The notes beneath the pieces are model-generated. The model saw nothing but the letters and a program-made list of their open reading frames with translations, searched no databases and had not been told where the DNA came from. 64,000 bases of DNA from Rhodobacteraceae bacterium UBA6213 (lineage in GTDB: Bacteria; Pseudomonadota; Alphaproteobacteria; Rhodobacterales; Rhodobacteraceae), in the NCBI GenBank assembly GCA_002421605.1, contig DISJ01000017.1, positions 97,938-161,937 of the forward strand. The letters are read 5' to 3'. Positions 17,327-26,306 of the stretch are shown here, in pieces (position 1 is the first letter of the stretch; every line of letters begins with the position of its first letter). A program made the position numbers and the translations under genes.

Positions 17327-18250
17327 TCACTCTGCCGCGGTGCCGGTCGGGTCTGGCGTGCCCGCGCGCGGTTGCACCAGCGCAAGGCCGACAAAGATCA
17401 CTGCCGCAGCCAGCCAGAACCACGGCGAGAACCGCTCGCCCAGCAGCACCATCGCCCAAAAAACGCCAAAGCCGGTAACCAGATAGCTGACTTGCGAGGC
17501 AAACACCGCGCCCGCCCTGCCCACCAGCCAGAGGTAGCCGACGTACGAGCCGACATTAAGCACGCCGCCCACCGCCACCGCCCAATCGGCCAGAACCCAA
17601 GGCCGCACCGGGTTGATGAAAACCCCGCGCGATGCCGCCAGTGGCCCGGCGAGCAGCGCCGTAATCAGCGAGGCTCCGGCCACCATCTGCATCGGCCCAA
17701 GACCCGTCGCGCCAAAGCGCACGACGCCGTTGCCTTCAAGCCCGTAAAACACCGTTGCGACAAGCGCCAGCAGCACCCAAGGCACCATCGCACGGTCCGG
17801 CAGGGCGCTGCCCGGCAGCACGATCAGCGCCACCCCCACGGCACCCGCCACCAGCCCCAACAGGCGCCCCGGCGTTGCGTAATCAGTCCGCATCAAAAGC
17901 GCGATTGGCAGCGCCGTCATCGGAATGAGCGAAAGGCACAGCGCCGCCACCCCCGCTGGCAAATAGCGCTGCGCGGTAAAGCCCGCGAAATTTGGCGCTA
18001 GTGTGCCCACCACCGCAACAAAAGCGTAGAGTGACAGCGCCTTGCTGTGCAGCGGCAAACCTCCGCGCAAAAGCACGACCGGCAGCACCACCGACGCCGC
18101 AATGACCGATTGCCAGAAAATGATGCCAAAGTCGCGGTGCCCCGCCATCACCGCGATCTTGCTAAGCGGAATGCCTAGGCCCCAACCCGCGCCCAGCAGC
18201 ACCAGAACGCCAATCATCGCCGCCATACCGGCGCCGCGTGATGCGCTCAC
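17327..18250 (-). CDS. EamA/DMT-family transporter
   Basis: 307 aa from a GTG start at 18250 that overlaps the ymdB stop by 4 nt (GTGA); ATG at 18223 is an alternative. Ten hydrophobic helices form two EamA repeats (LGAGWGLGIPLSKIAVMAG; VLADWAVAVGGVLNVGSYVGYLW), ending in LLGERFSPWFWLAAAVIFVGLALV, the usual second-repeat signature. It diverges clearly from the EamA gene at 10.7 kb. Coupling to ymdB suggests co-expression, but no functional link is known. Substrate unknown. Confidence 0.85.
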   Translation of the reverse strand: MSASRGAGMAAMIGVLVLLGAGWGLGIPLSKIAVMAGHRDFGIIFWQSVIAASVVLPVVLLRGGLPLHSKALSLYAFVAVVGTLAPNFAGFTAQRYLPAGVAALCLSLIPMTALPIALLMRTDYATPGRLLGLVAGAVGVALIVLPGSALPDRAMVPWVLLALVATVFYGLEGNGVVRFGATGLGPMQMVAGASLITALLAGPLAASRGVFINPVRPWVLADWAVAVGGVLNVGSYVGYLWLVGRAGAVFASQVSYLVTGFGVFWAMVLLGERFSPWFWLAAAVIFVGLALVQPRAGTPDPTGTAAE

Positions 18251-19059
18251 AATTCGGCCTGCGCCAATTTCCCGCCAACCCGGACGGGGGCGATGCGCGT
18301 GGCTTTGCCGCTGCGGTCATCGGTTTCGATATAGACCCCGCACAGCGTTGCTTCGTCATTAGCCGGGGTAAAGCGGTCTTTCGCCATGCCGGTGATAAAG
18401 CGGCGCATCGGTTCGGCCTTGTCCATGCCGATCACCGAGTTGAAATCGCCGCACATGCCCGCATCGGATTGATAGCCGGTGCCGCCGCCCAAGATCATCG
18501 TATCCGCAGTCGGCACATGCGTGTGGGTACCCACCACTAGACTTGCGCGCCCATCGCACCAATGTCCCATCGCCATTTTTTCAGAGGTCGCCTCGCAATG
18601 CATATCAACCAGCACCGCCTGCGCCAGCCCGCCCAGCGGATGCGCGCGCAAAACCGCGTCAACCGCCGAGAACGGATCATCAAACGGACGCTTCATGAAA
18701 ACCTGCCCAAGCACCTGCGTTACCAGCACCTTGCGCCCGCGCCGGTCAAGATACACGCGCGCGCCCTTACCCGGTGCTTCCTTGGCAAAATTCAACGGTC
18801 GCAGAATACGCGGCTCGGTTTCGATAAAACGCAGCATATCTTTTTGATCAAAGGCATGATCGCCAAGCGTGACGCAATCGGCACCCGCCGCCAGCAACGC
18901 CTTGGCATGATCGGGCGTCAACCCCATGCCGGAACTCGCATTTTCGCCGTTGACCACGACGAAATCGAGCCGCCAGCCTTCACGCAAACCCGGCAAACGC
19001 GCCGCTACCGCCGCCCGCCCCACCCGCCCCATCACATCGCCTAGAAACAGTATCTTCAT
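18247..19059 (-). CDS. ymdB: YmdB-family metallophosphoesterase (TIGR00282)
   Basis: 270 aa from the ATG at 19059 (MKILFLGDVMGRVGRAAV); an upstream in-frame start lacks homology. Dinuclear metal ligands are visible in FLGDVMG, VVVNGENA (Asn-Glu), TLGDHAFD (Asp-His), DMHCEATSEK and GTHTHVPTAD. Bacillus YmdB is a cyclic-nucleotide phosphodiesterase affecting biofilm and stress decisions; the role in alphaproteobacteria is unclear. Upstream on the same strand is 5-formyl-THF cyclo-ligase; downstream the EamA gene overlaps by 4 nt. Confidence 0.9.
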   Translation of the reverse strand: MKILFLGDVMGRVGRAAVAARLPGLREGWRLDFVVVNGENASSGMGLTPDHAKALLAAGADCVTLGDHAFDQKDMLRFIETEPRILRPLNFAKEAPGKGARVYLDRRGRKVLVTQVLGQVFMKRPFDDPFSAVDAVLRAHPLGGLAQAVLVDMHCEATSEKMAMGHWCDGRASLVVGTHTHVPTADTMILGGGTGYQSDAGMCGDFNSVIGMDKAEPMRRFITGMAKDRFTPANDEATLCGVYIETDDRSGKATRIAPVRVGGKLAQAEL

Positions 19060-19129
19060 GCGCCAAGCGTTAGGCCGCCGCTTTGAAAAGGGCAAGCCCT
19101 GCGCGCCCGCGCAATCGCGAAACGGCGGC

Positions 19130-19684
19130 TCAAAACGGGCCCAGCGCGCCGGCCTCGGTCACGATCAGATCGAGCTTTTGGTCAAATGCGTCAACCGGCA
19201 CCTCGGACATCTGCTGCGCACTGTATGCAAAACCAATTGCGGTGATAGGGCCTTGGGCGCGTAATTGGGCAAGCGAGCGGTCGTAGTAGCCGCCGCCATA
19301 GCCCAGCCGAAACCCGCGCGCATCAAAGGCCAGCAGCGGCACGATCAGCACCCGCGGCACAAGCCAATCGCCACTTTCCGGAATCAGCGCACCAAAGGCA
19401 CCGCGCTGCATTGCGGCCCCTGGTGCCCACGCCCGAAAGCCCAGCGGCTGCTCGCGGCCAAGGATCACCGGCACCGCCAGCGGCCCTCTATGCGCCGCCA
19501 TCGCCGCAAGCGGGTCGATCTCGCCGCGCATTGGCATATATCCCGCCAGCACCGCGCCTGCAAAAGGTGCCAGCACCGCACCAAGATGCGTGCTCGCGTT
19601 GCCCTGACCCTGCGCTGCGGCCGCGCGGCGGCGCGCTGCCGCCTGCGCCCGCGCCGCCACTTTCAACTCGCTGACCATGTCCAT
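19130..19684 (-). CDS. 5-formyltetrahydrofolate cyclo-ligase
   Basis: About 184 aa (start MDMVSELK; 19699 and 19678 are alternatives). ATP-dependent conversion of 5-formyl-THF to 5,10-methenyl-THF in folate recycling. The family signature FRLGYGGGYYDRSLAQL is intact, as are the N-terminal basic helix (RAQAAARRRAA) and the GYMPMRGEIDPLAAM strand. In many bacteria this gene follows 6S RNA or zapA; neither is visible upstream, where only ~100 bp separates it from divergent guaD. Confidence 0.9.
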   Translation of the reverse strand: MDMVSELKVAARAQAAARRRAAAAQGQGNASTHLGAVLAPFAGAVLAGYMPMRGEIDPLAAMAAHRGPLAVPVILGREQPLGFRAWAPGAAMQRGAFGALIPESGDWLVPRVLIVPLLAFDARGFRLGYGGGYYDRSLAQLRAQGPITAIGFAYSAQQMSEVPVDAFDQKLDLIVTEAGALGPF

Positions 19685-19801
19685 GCTCGCCCTCCGCAAC
19701 CAACCCTAGCCCGGTCGCGCAGCACCCGGCAAGGCGGTGGACCGGCACGCAGAGAGGCCCTAGCATGGCGCGAACACGGGCGCGGTTTCAGGGGACGGTG
19801 G

Positions 19802-21100
19802 ATGGCGGAACTCTTGCTTGGGCAGCTTGTCAGCATGACCGCCGACCCCTTTGCCCAAGGGCCAGGCGCGGCGCGCCACTGGGCGCGCGGCGGTGTGCTG
19901 ATCGACGCGGGCCGGATTGTGGCGATTGGCGACGCCGGCGAGATGGTCACCGCGCACCCGGGCGCGCACCAGCACGACTATGGTTCGGCGCTGATTTCGG
20001 CGGGCTTTGTCGATGCGCATATGCACTATCCCCAGACCGCAATCATCGCCAGTTGGGGCAAACGGCTGATCGACTGGCTCAACACCTACACTTTCCCCGA
20101 AGAGGCGCGCTTTGCCGACCCCGCCTATGCCGCCACTATCGCAGAGCGTGCGCTTGATCTGGCCCTCGCGCATGGCACCACCACGCTGACGAGTTACACA
20201 ACCATTCACCCCGCTAGTGTCGATGCCTTTTTTGCCGCCGCCGCCCGGCGCGAGATGCGGGTGGCGGCGGGCAAGACCTGCATGGACCGCAACGCACCCG
20301 ACGATCTTCGCGATAGCGCGCAAAGCGCCTATGACGATAGCCGCGCGCTGCTGACGCGCTGGCACGGCGTCGGGCGCGCGAGCTACGTCATCACCCCGCG
20401 TTTTGCCCCCACCTCATCGCGCGACCAGCTAGCCGCACTTGGCGCGCTTTGGGCCGAGCATCCCGACTGCCTGATGCAGACGCATCTGAGCGAGCAGACC
20501 GACGAAATCGCCTGGGTGGCATCGCTTTTTCCCGAAGCGCGCGACTATCTGGATGTTTATGAGGCGAACGGGCTTTTGGGCGCGAACGGCCTCTATGGCC
20601 ACGCCATCCACCTGACGGCGCGCGAACGCGACCGGCTGGTCGAGGTAGGCGCGGCGCTGGCGCATTGCCCAACCTCAAACACCTTCATCGGTTCCGGCCT
20701 GTTCGATCTGGCCGGGCTCAAATCCCGGGGCCTGCGCATCGGGTTGGCCACCGATACCGGCGGCGGCTCATCGTTTTCGATGCTGCGCACCATGGCGGCT
20801 GCCTATGAGGTGGCGCAACTCAACCATGTCGTGCTGCACCCTGCACATCTGCTTTGGCTTGCCACCGCCGGTTCCGCCACCGCGTTGCAACTGGGCGACC
20901 GGATCGGCACGCTAGACGCCGGGTATGAGGCTGACCTCGTGGTGCTCGACCTCGCCTCAACCCCTGCCATCGCACAGCGCAGCGCCCGCGCGAACGATTT
21001 GTGGGAGGCGTTGTTTCCTACCATCATGATGGGCGATGACCGTGCCATTCGCGCCACTTGGGTCAACGGCAAACTGGCGCATCAGCGCCTCGGCGGCTGA
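19802..21100 (+). CDS. guaD: Guanine deaminase
   Basis: Zinc amidohydrolase converting guanine to xanthine. 432 aa from the ATG at 19802, preceded by GGGGA; a long upstream open frame lies antisense to the cyclo-ligase and is not coding. Metal-binding and catalytic motifs are VDAHMHYPQ near the N-terminus, MQTHLSEQTDEI, YGHAIHL, AHCPTSNTFIGSGLFDL and ATDTGGGSSFSMLRTM. The last two are specific to guanine deaminases within the superfamily. It stands alone; no xanthine dehydrogenase is adjacent. Confidence 0.92.
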   Translation: MAELLLGQLVSMTADPFAQGPGAARHWARGGVLIDAGRIVAIGDAGEMVTAHPGAHQHDYGSALISAGFVDAHMHYPQTAIIASWGKRLIDWLNTYTFPEEARFADPAYAATIAERALDLALAHGTTTLTSYTTIHPASVDAFFAAAARREMRVAAGKTCMDRNAPDDLRDSAQSAYDDSRALLTRWHGVGRASYVITPRFAPTSSRDQLAALGALWAEHPDCLMQTHLSEQTDEIAWVASLFPEARDYLDVYEANGLLGANGLYGHAIHLTARERDRLVEVGAALAHCPTSNTFIGSGLFDLAGLKSRGLRIGLATDTGGGSSFSMLRTMAAAYEVAQLNHVVLHPAHLLWLATAGSATALQLGDRIGTLDAGYEADLVVLDLASTPAIAQRSARANDLWEALFPTIMMGDDRAIRATWVNGKLAHQRLGG

Positions 21101-21116
21101 CCCACGTCTTGCAGCC

Positions 21117-21929
21117 TTAGCCGTTCAGCACCGCCAGCGCGGCGGCATGCACCCCGGCATTGGCGGCGGCGATGATCTGACCGCCACCCGCTGCCGGGCC
21201 GCCTTGCCAGTTGGTCACAATACCACCCGCCGCTTCGATCACCGCGATTGGTGCGGCCACGTCATAGGGTTGCAACCCGGCCTCGACCACCAGATCGATC
21301 TGCCCCGACGCGATCAGCGCGTAAGCGTAGCAATCCATGCCATATCGCACCAAGCGCATCTCGCGGGCCAGCCGCGCAAAGGCCGCGCCCTCGGCGGGCG
21401 TTCCTACCTCGGGGAAAGTGCTGAACAGGATCGCCTCGCCAAGCGGGCGCGCGGGGCGCGCGGCAAGCAGCTTGCGCCCCATTGGCCCAAACACTTCGGC
21501 TCGGCCAAAGCCGCCACTAAACCGCTCGCCGATATACGGCTGATCGATCAGCCCATAAATCGGGCCCGAGGTGTCAGCCACCGCCACCAGCACACCCCAG
21601 GTCGGGGTGCCCGAAAGGTAGCCACGCGTGCCATCAATCGGATCAAGTATCCAGGTTAGGCCACTGGTGCCCTCGCGCGGGCCGAATTCTTCACCCAGGA
21701 TCGCATCACGCGGGCGGCGCAGCGCAAGGATCGCGCGCATCGCGCGCTCTGACGCGCGGTCGGCCACGGTCACCGGATCGAAGCGTTGCGTTTCTTTGCT
21801 GTCGGCACCCAGTCCTGCGCTGCGAAAATGCGCCAGCGTCTCGCGCCGCGCGGCGTCGGCAAGCGCGCCTGCCACGACGATCAGCTCGTCTTGTTCAGCT
21901 TCGCTCAATTGCATCTGTGCAGTGCGCAT
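21117..21929 (-). CDS. hisN: Inositol-monophosphatase-family phosphatase, probable histidinol-phosphatase
   Basis: About 270 aa from the ATG at 21929 (MRTAQMQLSEAEQDEL). Mg-dependent phosphatase motifs are clear: the DPVTVADRASE helix, GEEFG (metal Glu), WILDPIDGTRGY (catalytic Asp-x-Asp-Gly-Thr) and the C-terminal AGLQPYDVAAPIAVIEAAGG. The LQPYDVAA context and short length fit the HisN branch (last step of histidinol formation) better than SuhB or CysQ, but the substrate is a family-level inference. Convergent with guaD, 16 bp apart. Confidence 0.8.
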   Translation of the reverse strand: MRTAQMQLSEAEQDELIVVAGALADAARRETLAHFRSAGLGADSKETQRFDPVTVADRASERAMRAILALRRPRDAILGEEFGPREGTSGLTWILDPIDGTRGYLSGTPTWGVLVAVADTSGPIYGLIDQPYIGERFSGGFGRAEVFGPMGRKLLAARPARPLGEAILFSTFPEVGTPAEGAAFARLAREMRLVRYGMDCYAYALIASGQIDLVVEAGLQPYDVAAPIAVIEAAGGIVTNWQGGPAAGGGQIIAAANAGVHAAALAVLNG

Positions 21930-22012
21930 ACTTGCCCCCAGCCATTCGATGGCAGCGGTAACGGCGCAGCGAAGCGCGGTCAAGCGGTGAACAAGCGACG
22001 TTTCGGCGCAGG

Positions 22013-22375
22013 TCAGGCAGCGTGCGAAAGCACCTTGGCAAGGTCAAACAAGCGCCGCCGCTGCGCTTCGGGAATGGCGTAGTAAGAGCGCACGAGTTGC
22101 AACGCCTCTTTGTCAGCCATCAGGTCATGGGCGGGTTCAGCACTGCTTTCCTCGCCTTCCGTCAGACCTTCGAAGAAGAACGAGATTTTCACCCCGACCG
22201 CATCAGAAATGTCCCAAAGCCGAGATGCAGAAACGCGGTTCATGCCGGTTTCGTATTTCTGGATCTGCTGGAATTTGATCCCGACTTGGTCAGCGAGCTG
22301 TTGTTGCGTCATGCCGATTAGCCAGCGCCGCTGGCGAATTCGCTTGCCGACGTGGACATCTACCGGGTGTTTCAT
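22013..22375 (-). CDS. XRE-family transcriptional regulator
   Basis: 120 aa. The helix-turn-helix covers residues 11-65 (IRQRRWLIGMTQQQLADQVG / KFQQIQKYETGMNRVSASRL), in the form common to a conserved alphaproteobacterial group beginning MKHPVDVHVGKRIR. A short helical C-terminus (LVRSYYAIPEAQRRRLFDLAKVL) follows. Its target genes are not evident. A 279-bp region separates it from the divergent oxidoreductase gene and contains a perfect 12-bp palindrome (22507-22518). Confidence 0.85.
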   Translation of the reverse strand: MKHPVDVHVGKRIRQRRWLIGMTQQQLADQVGIKFQQIQKYETGMNRVSASRLWDISDAVGVKISFFFEGLTEGEESSAEPAHDLMADKEALQLVRSYYAIPEAQRRRLFDLAKVLSHAA

Positions 22376-22654
22376 ACGTTGCTCCTGCGTTCCAACTTAT
22401 ATGTTCACTAGATTTCCTTGTGATTCCAGTTAACAAGCGCAATTTTCACGAAAACCTGTCGAAAAAGACAGGCATTGAAGTGTTACCTTAGCCGCGAGGG
22501 CGGCACATGTCGCGACATTTTGTCGCCATTTTTCTACGCGAGCAGAGAATCACCTGCTCGCCTCTTACGTGTTTGCTAGCCTACAGTGATTCGCTCGCGC
22601 AGCGCACTGGCAAGATTGCGCGCTCGGCGCTAGGTTGCGCCGCAGGAGGTGCCC
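22376..22654. promoter_or_regulatory. Divergent intergenic region with two dyads
   Basis: 279 bp between the XRE gene and the oxidoreductase gene, AT-richer than the flanks. It contains CCTGTC-GAAAAA-GACAGG (near 22470) and the perfect palindrome ATGTCGCGACAT at 22507-22518. These are plausible operators for the divergent XRE regulator. No RNA gene or ORF of credible quality is visible. Confidence 0.35.
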
Positions 22655-23620
22655 ATGCGCGCATTGCAAATTCAGTCGATCGGGGCCGAGCCGGTCTTGG
22701 TCAACCTGCCGCTGCCGCAACCGGGCACCGGCGAAGTGCGGGTGCGCATTGCCACCTGTGGGCTCAATTTTGCCGATCTTCTTATGATGCGCGGCGAATA
22801 TCAGGAACGCCCGACCCCACCTTTCACGCTTGGCTTTGAACCTGCGGGCACGATCGAGGCGGTCGGGGCCGGGGTCGCAGAGACCTTGCTTGGAACGCGG
22901 GTGGCCGTGTTCGCCGGTCACGGTGGGCTGGCCGAAGCTGGCTGTTTCGCGCAGCATCGCTGTCTGGCCCTGCCCGACGCGATGGGCTTTGAAGAGGCGG
23001 CGGCATTTCAGATCGCCTATGGCACGTCGCATCTGGCGCTCAGCCTGCGCGCCCGGCTTTTGCCCGGCGAGACGCTACTGGTGCTGGGCGCGGCGGGTGG
23101 CGTGGGGCTCAGCGCGGTTGAAATCGGTCGGCGCATGGGCGCGCGGGTGATCGCGGTGGCGCGCGGGCCAGAGCGGCTTGCGGTGGCCGAGGCAGCAGGT
23201 GCCGCGCATTTGATCGATAGTGCTGCGGGCAATATCAAGGGCGCGGTGCGTGCGCTTGGCGGTGCTGATGTTGTCTATGACGCCGTTGGCGGGGATCTTG
23301 CGCGTCAAGCGATGGCGGCCACAAACCCCGGCGGGCGCTATCTGCTCATTGGCTTTGCTTCGGGCAAGGTGCCCGAGTTTGCGGCCAATCACCTCTTGGT
23401 GAAAAACATAACCCTGCATGGCTTTTACTGGGGTGGCTATCAGAAACTGTCGCCCGAAAGCCTTGCCTTCAGCCTGCAAACTCTGCTCGGCTGGTATGTT
23501 TTGGGAGCGCTGCACCCGCATATTGGCAAGGTTTTGCCACTGTCGCGCGCACCCGAGGCGCTCTCGCTATTGCGCGATCGCGCCAGCACGGGAAAGATCG
23601 TCGTCACGATGGCGGAATGA
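22655..23620 (+). CDS. Zinc-free MDR-family NADPH:quinone oxidoreductase
   Basis: 321 aa from the ATG at 22655, with AGGAGG five bases upstream. The N-terminal GroES-like domain (FADLLMMRGEYQERPTPPFTLGFEPAG) lacks the catalytic zinc ligands of alcohol dehydrogenases. The Rossmann domain begins LLVLGAAGGVGLSAVEIGRRMGARVIAV. The HGFYWGGYQKLSPESLA segment is typical of this branch of quinone oxidoreductases. Probable role is NADPH-dependent reduction of quinones or enones; exact substrate unknown. It runs toward the BI-1 gene 99 bp downstream. Confidence 0.85.
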   Translation: MRALQIQSIGAEPVLVNLPLPQPGTGEVRVRIATCGLNFADLLMMRGEYQERPTPPFTLGFEPAGTIEAVGAGVAETLLGTRVAVFAGHGGLAEAGCFAQHRCLALPDAMGFEEAAAFQIAYGTSHLALSLRARLLPGETLLVLGAAGGVGLSAVEIGRRMGARVIAVARGPERLAVAEAAGAAHLIDSAAGNIKGAVRALGGADVVYDAVGGDLARQAMAATNPGGRYLLIGFASGKVPEFAANHLLVKNITLHGFYWGGYQKLSPESLAFSLQTLLGWYVLGALHPHIGKVLPLSRAPEALSLLRDRASTGKIVVTMAE

Positions 23621-23719
23621 ACACCGAACCGCTTGAATTCCCCGCGCCCTGCCCCGATATTGCTTGCATCGGCGTGCGCAGAGGCGTGCGCTGCCTGTCT
23701 GACCCTTTGGAGGCTTTCT

Positions 23720-24490
23720 ATGGCTGACTATCGCACTATCCGCACCGCCCAGGCCGGCGCCGGGACCCTGCAGATCGATGAGGGTTTGCGGGCCTATATG
23801 AACCGTGTTTACGGCTTGATGTCGGTTGCCATGCTAATCACCGGCGGCTTCGCCTGGCTGATGGCAACTATGGCGCTTTCCGCTGACCCGACGCCTTACC
23901 AGATCGGTGGCAGCACCTACCTGACCGAGTTTGGTAAAACGCTGTACCTCTCGCCGTTGAAATGGGTGGTTATGTTTGCCCCCCTTGCCGTTGTCTTTGC
24001 CTTCGGCTCGCTTCTGGGCCGCATGAGCCTTGCCACCGCGCAGATGGTGTTCTGGGGCTTTGCCGCGCTGATGGGTATTTCGATCAGCTGGATTTTTGCG
24101 GTCTACACCGGCTTCTCGGTGGTGCAGACCTTCCTGATCACCGCAATCTCGTTCGCGGGGCTGTCGCTTTATGGCTACACGACCAAGCGTAACCTGACCG
24201 GTATGGGCTCATTCCTGATGATGGGCCTGATCGGTTTGCTGGTGGCGATGGTGGTCAACATCTTCTTGCAAAGCTCGGCCATGCAGTTCGCCATTTCGGT
24301 GATCGGCGTGCTGATCTTCGCGGGGCTGACCGCCTATGACACGCAGCGGATCAAGAACACCTACCTGCAGATGGCGCAGTCGGATTCCGAGTTCATCGGC
24401 AAATCGGCGATCATGGGCGCGCTGCAGCTCTACCTCGACTTCTTGAACCTGTTCATGTTCCTGCTGCAATTCCTCGGCAACCGCAACTAA
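23720..24490 (+). CDS. Bax inhibitor-1/YccA family membrane protein
   Basis: 256 aa from the ATG at 23720 (MADYRTIRTAQAG), preceded by TGGAGG at six bases. Seven hydrophobic helices begin after YMNRVYGLMSVAMLITGGFAW. The UPF0005/BI-1 signature is FAGLTAYDTQRIKNTY near the C-terminus, with the Asp involved in the family's calcium-leak gate. Homologues modulate membrane-protein quality control through FtsH. A strong terminator follows, so this is a transcription-unit end. Confidence 0.9.
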   Translation: MADYRTIRTAQAGAGTLQIDEGLRAYMNRVYGLMSVAMLITGGFAWLMATMALSADPTPYQIGGSTYLTEFGKTLYLSPLKWVVMFAPLAVVFAFGSLLGRMSLATAQMVFWGFAALMGISISWIFAVYTGFSVVQTFLITAISFAGLSLYGYTTKRNLTGMGSFLMMGLIGLLVAMVVNIFLQSSAMQFAISVIGVLIFAGLTAYDTQRIKNTYLQMAQSDSEFIGKSAIMGALQLYLDFLNLFMFLLQFLGNRN

Positions 24491-24511
24491 GCGACCTACC
24501 ACGGCGTTCTC

Positions 24512-24543
24512 AAACCCCGCCCCATTGGGCGGGGTTTTCTTTT
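24512..24543 (+). terminator. Rho-independent terminator after the BI-1 gene
   Basis: AAACCCCGCCC at 24512-24522 pairs with GGGCGGGGTTT (24527-24537) across CATT, followed by T-rich TCTTTT. A textbook terminator 21 bp after the stop codon. It faces the end of the che operon and its A-rich left side could also serve the opposite strand. Confidence 0.9.
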
Positions 24544-24587
24544 GGTGGTCAGGGGCGGCGTCAGCGGGTTTTAGTGGCCGGGTGCAA

Positions 24588-26306
24588 TCAGAAGAAAATA
24601 TCGTCCAAGGGTACGGCGGCATCGGCACCGTTGGCTCCATCCGCCTCTTGCGCCCCAGTGCCAAACAGCGCGGTGTGAATCTCGCGCTCTACCTTGATGG
24701 TGTAAACTTTGTAGATCTCTGAAATAACATCCCCCTGCCCGTCAAATTGGCCCGCATCGGGATGTATTTTCAGCGCAGCAGAGCGGAACTCGCCTTCAAG
24801 CGCGCGCCAATCTCGGCAGAAATCCTGCCGATCGGAAACTGTTTTCGCAGCATCGCGCAGCCGGGCAACCACCTCAGTCCCCGTTCCAGACATGAACGCC
24901 GCGCGATCGCGCAGCAGGCTTGAAATCGTGTCTATTTTCTCTCGTGCCGTTTCAAGAATATCCCGCGCACCACCCTGTGATTGGCCCTCACTCGAGCCAC
25001 CTGAGTTCAGGAAATCGTGCAAGATAACCGCTGATCGCTTTAAGTTTTTCATGACCTCTTCGACAGGGGCAGAGGTTTCATCGTTTAGGATGCGCAGATC
25101 CTTTGCGACCTGCCTGAAAGCTTGGCCATCTTCATCAAGCACTTTGGCCCTGATCGTTGCATTCAGGCTTATCAGGCGAACAGCCTGACGGATTTCTTCA
25201 AAGGCGCTGACATGCTCCAGCATATTGCCTACCGCCGCGACAAGCTGATCGATCGCGACCGAAAGCGCAGCATCGCTGCGATCATACTTCTCAAGCATCC
25301 GGGTGATTTGCAGAACGCTGGCGTCGATAGCACCAAACGCCGCGTCGCCCGTTGAAAGCAGTGTTCCCGCGTCTGTTTGCGCACTCTGAAGCATGGTCAC
25401 GGCTTCGCGGGCCAACTCTTCCAGTGACGCCGCCAGATCTGCGATCTCGGCGTCGAAATCGGTAATTGCTCCCTGCAATTGTGCCGCCATCAACGCATAG
25501 GCGGATGCCAGCGTTGCGCCTTCCTCGATTCCTGCGGTTTTTTGGAACGCCGCTTCGACATGCTCCACGCGCTGGCGTGTGCTGTCGCCGACCTGAAGCG
25601 TGCACACAGCGCGCCCGACGCGCGCGCTGATCCTTTCGCTCTGCGCACCGTGCGCTGCAATTCGCGCTTCTGCCCACACGCGCTGGCTTTCCATCGCGGC
25701 AAGGTTTCGTGTCTGTTCGGCGCTGATCCCGTGCAGCAATTCGGTATGCTCGGCCCCAAACTGCTCGTTCATGGCGCGCGCCGCATCAAGGCTGTCGCGC
25801 ATGCTCAGAAAGGCATCCGCGAAGGAGTTTACATTGCTGTCAAGCAACCCGCCGAGCCGCGTGAACTCTTCAGCGAACTGGGATAGATTGTTCTCTCGAT
25901 CGCTGATGGTGGCGGCGGCGACGCGCGCCGTTACAAAGAACATGCGCAGCGTTCGCACAGCTTTCGACAAGCCAGCGATCTTGTTGGGAAACAGACCCGT
26001 TAGGTCGCTCAACTCCACCAAAAAGGCCTGAGTTGCAATACTGCTCTGGTTCAGCCGCGCAACATGGCTCGAAATTTTCCCAAGTGCGTCAACTAGCCCG
26101 GTGAATTCGGGCCCTGCCAGTGCACCCGACATCTGGGCATAAGCTTCGGAGACCTCTGTCAAAAGGCGTGTGCACGCGATCAGCTTTTCGCCCATCTGAA
26201 GGAAGTCTCGCTCAATTGTCGCGCGCGGCGCGGCGAGCCGTGCGGGAATATCGCGCGCGGCAGCGGGCGGGGCGGGCCAAGCGGGCGCGGCGTTGCGCAT
26301 GTTCAT
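24588..26306 (-). CDS. Soluble MCP-like chemotaxis protein with a CheZ-like motif
   Basis: 572 aa, largely alpha-helical, with no membrane segment, HAMP or PAS domain. Residues 371-413 (EIRQAVRLISLN-ATIRAKVL then DEDGQAFRQVAKDLRIL) align with the tip of MCP signalling hairpins (LLALNAAVEAARAGE-GRGFAVVA-EVR) but with many substitutions. Residues 238-255 (LQVGDSTRQRVEHVEAAF) contain D241-x-T243-x-Q245, the spacing of the CheZ phosphatase motif DLTGQ. The extreme C-terminus PLDDIFF resembles the CheY-binding tail of CheZ (DDLLDSLGF). It is the last che-operon gene, overlapping cheB by 4 nt. Possible roles: CheY-P phosphatase, or degenerate cytoplasmic receptor. I do not recognise a named family. 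Confidence 0.6.
   Translation of the reverse strand: MNMRNAAPAWPAPPAAARDIPARLAAPRATIERDFLQMGEKLIACTRLLTEVSEAYAQMSGALAGPEFTGLVDALGKISSHVARLNQSSIATQAFLVELSDLTGLFPNKIAGLSKAVRTLRMFFVTARVAAATISDRENNLSQFAEEFTRLGGLLDSNVNSFADAFLSMRDSLDAARAMNEQFGAEHTELLHGISAEQTRNLAAMESQRVWAEARIAAHGAQSERISARVGRAVCTLQVGDSTRQRVEHVEAAFQKTAGIEEGATLASAYALMAAQLQGAITDFDAEIADLAASLEELAREAVTMLQSAQTDAGTLLSTGDAAFGAIDASVLQITRMLEKYDRSDAALSVAIDQLVAAVGNMLEHVSAFEEIRQAVRLISLNATIRAKVLDEDGQAFRQVAKDLRILNDETSAPVEEVMKNLKRSAVILHDFLNSGGSSEGQSQGGARDILETAREKIDTISSLLRDRAAFMSGTGTEVVARLRDAAKTVSDRQDFCRDWRALEGEFRSAALKIHPDAGQFDGQGDVISEIYKVYTIKVEREIHTALFGTGAQEADGANGADAAVPLDDIFF

Noticed and set aside
19700..19801. Possible 6S RNA next to 5-formyl-THF cyclo-ligase
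   Set aside because: The gene pair is common elsewhere, but only about 100 bp is available and no 6S-like central bubble or closing stem is visible.
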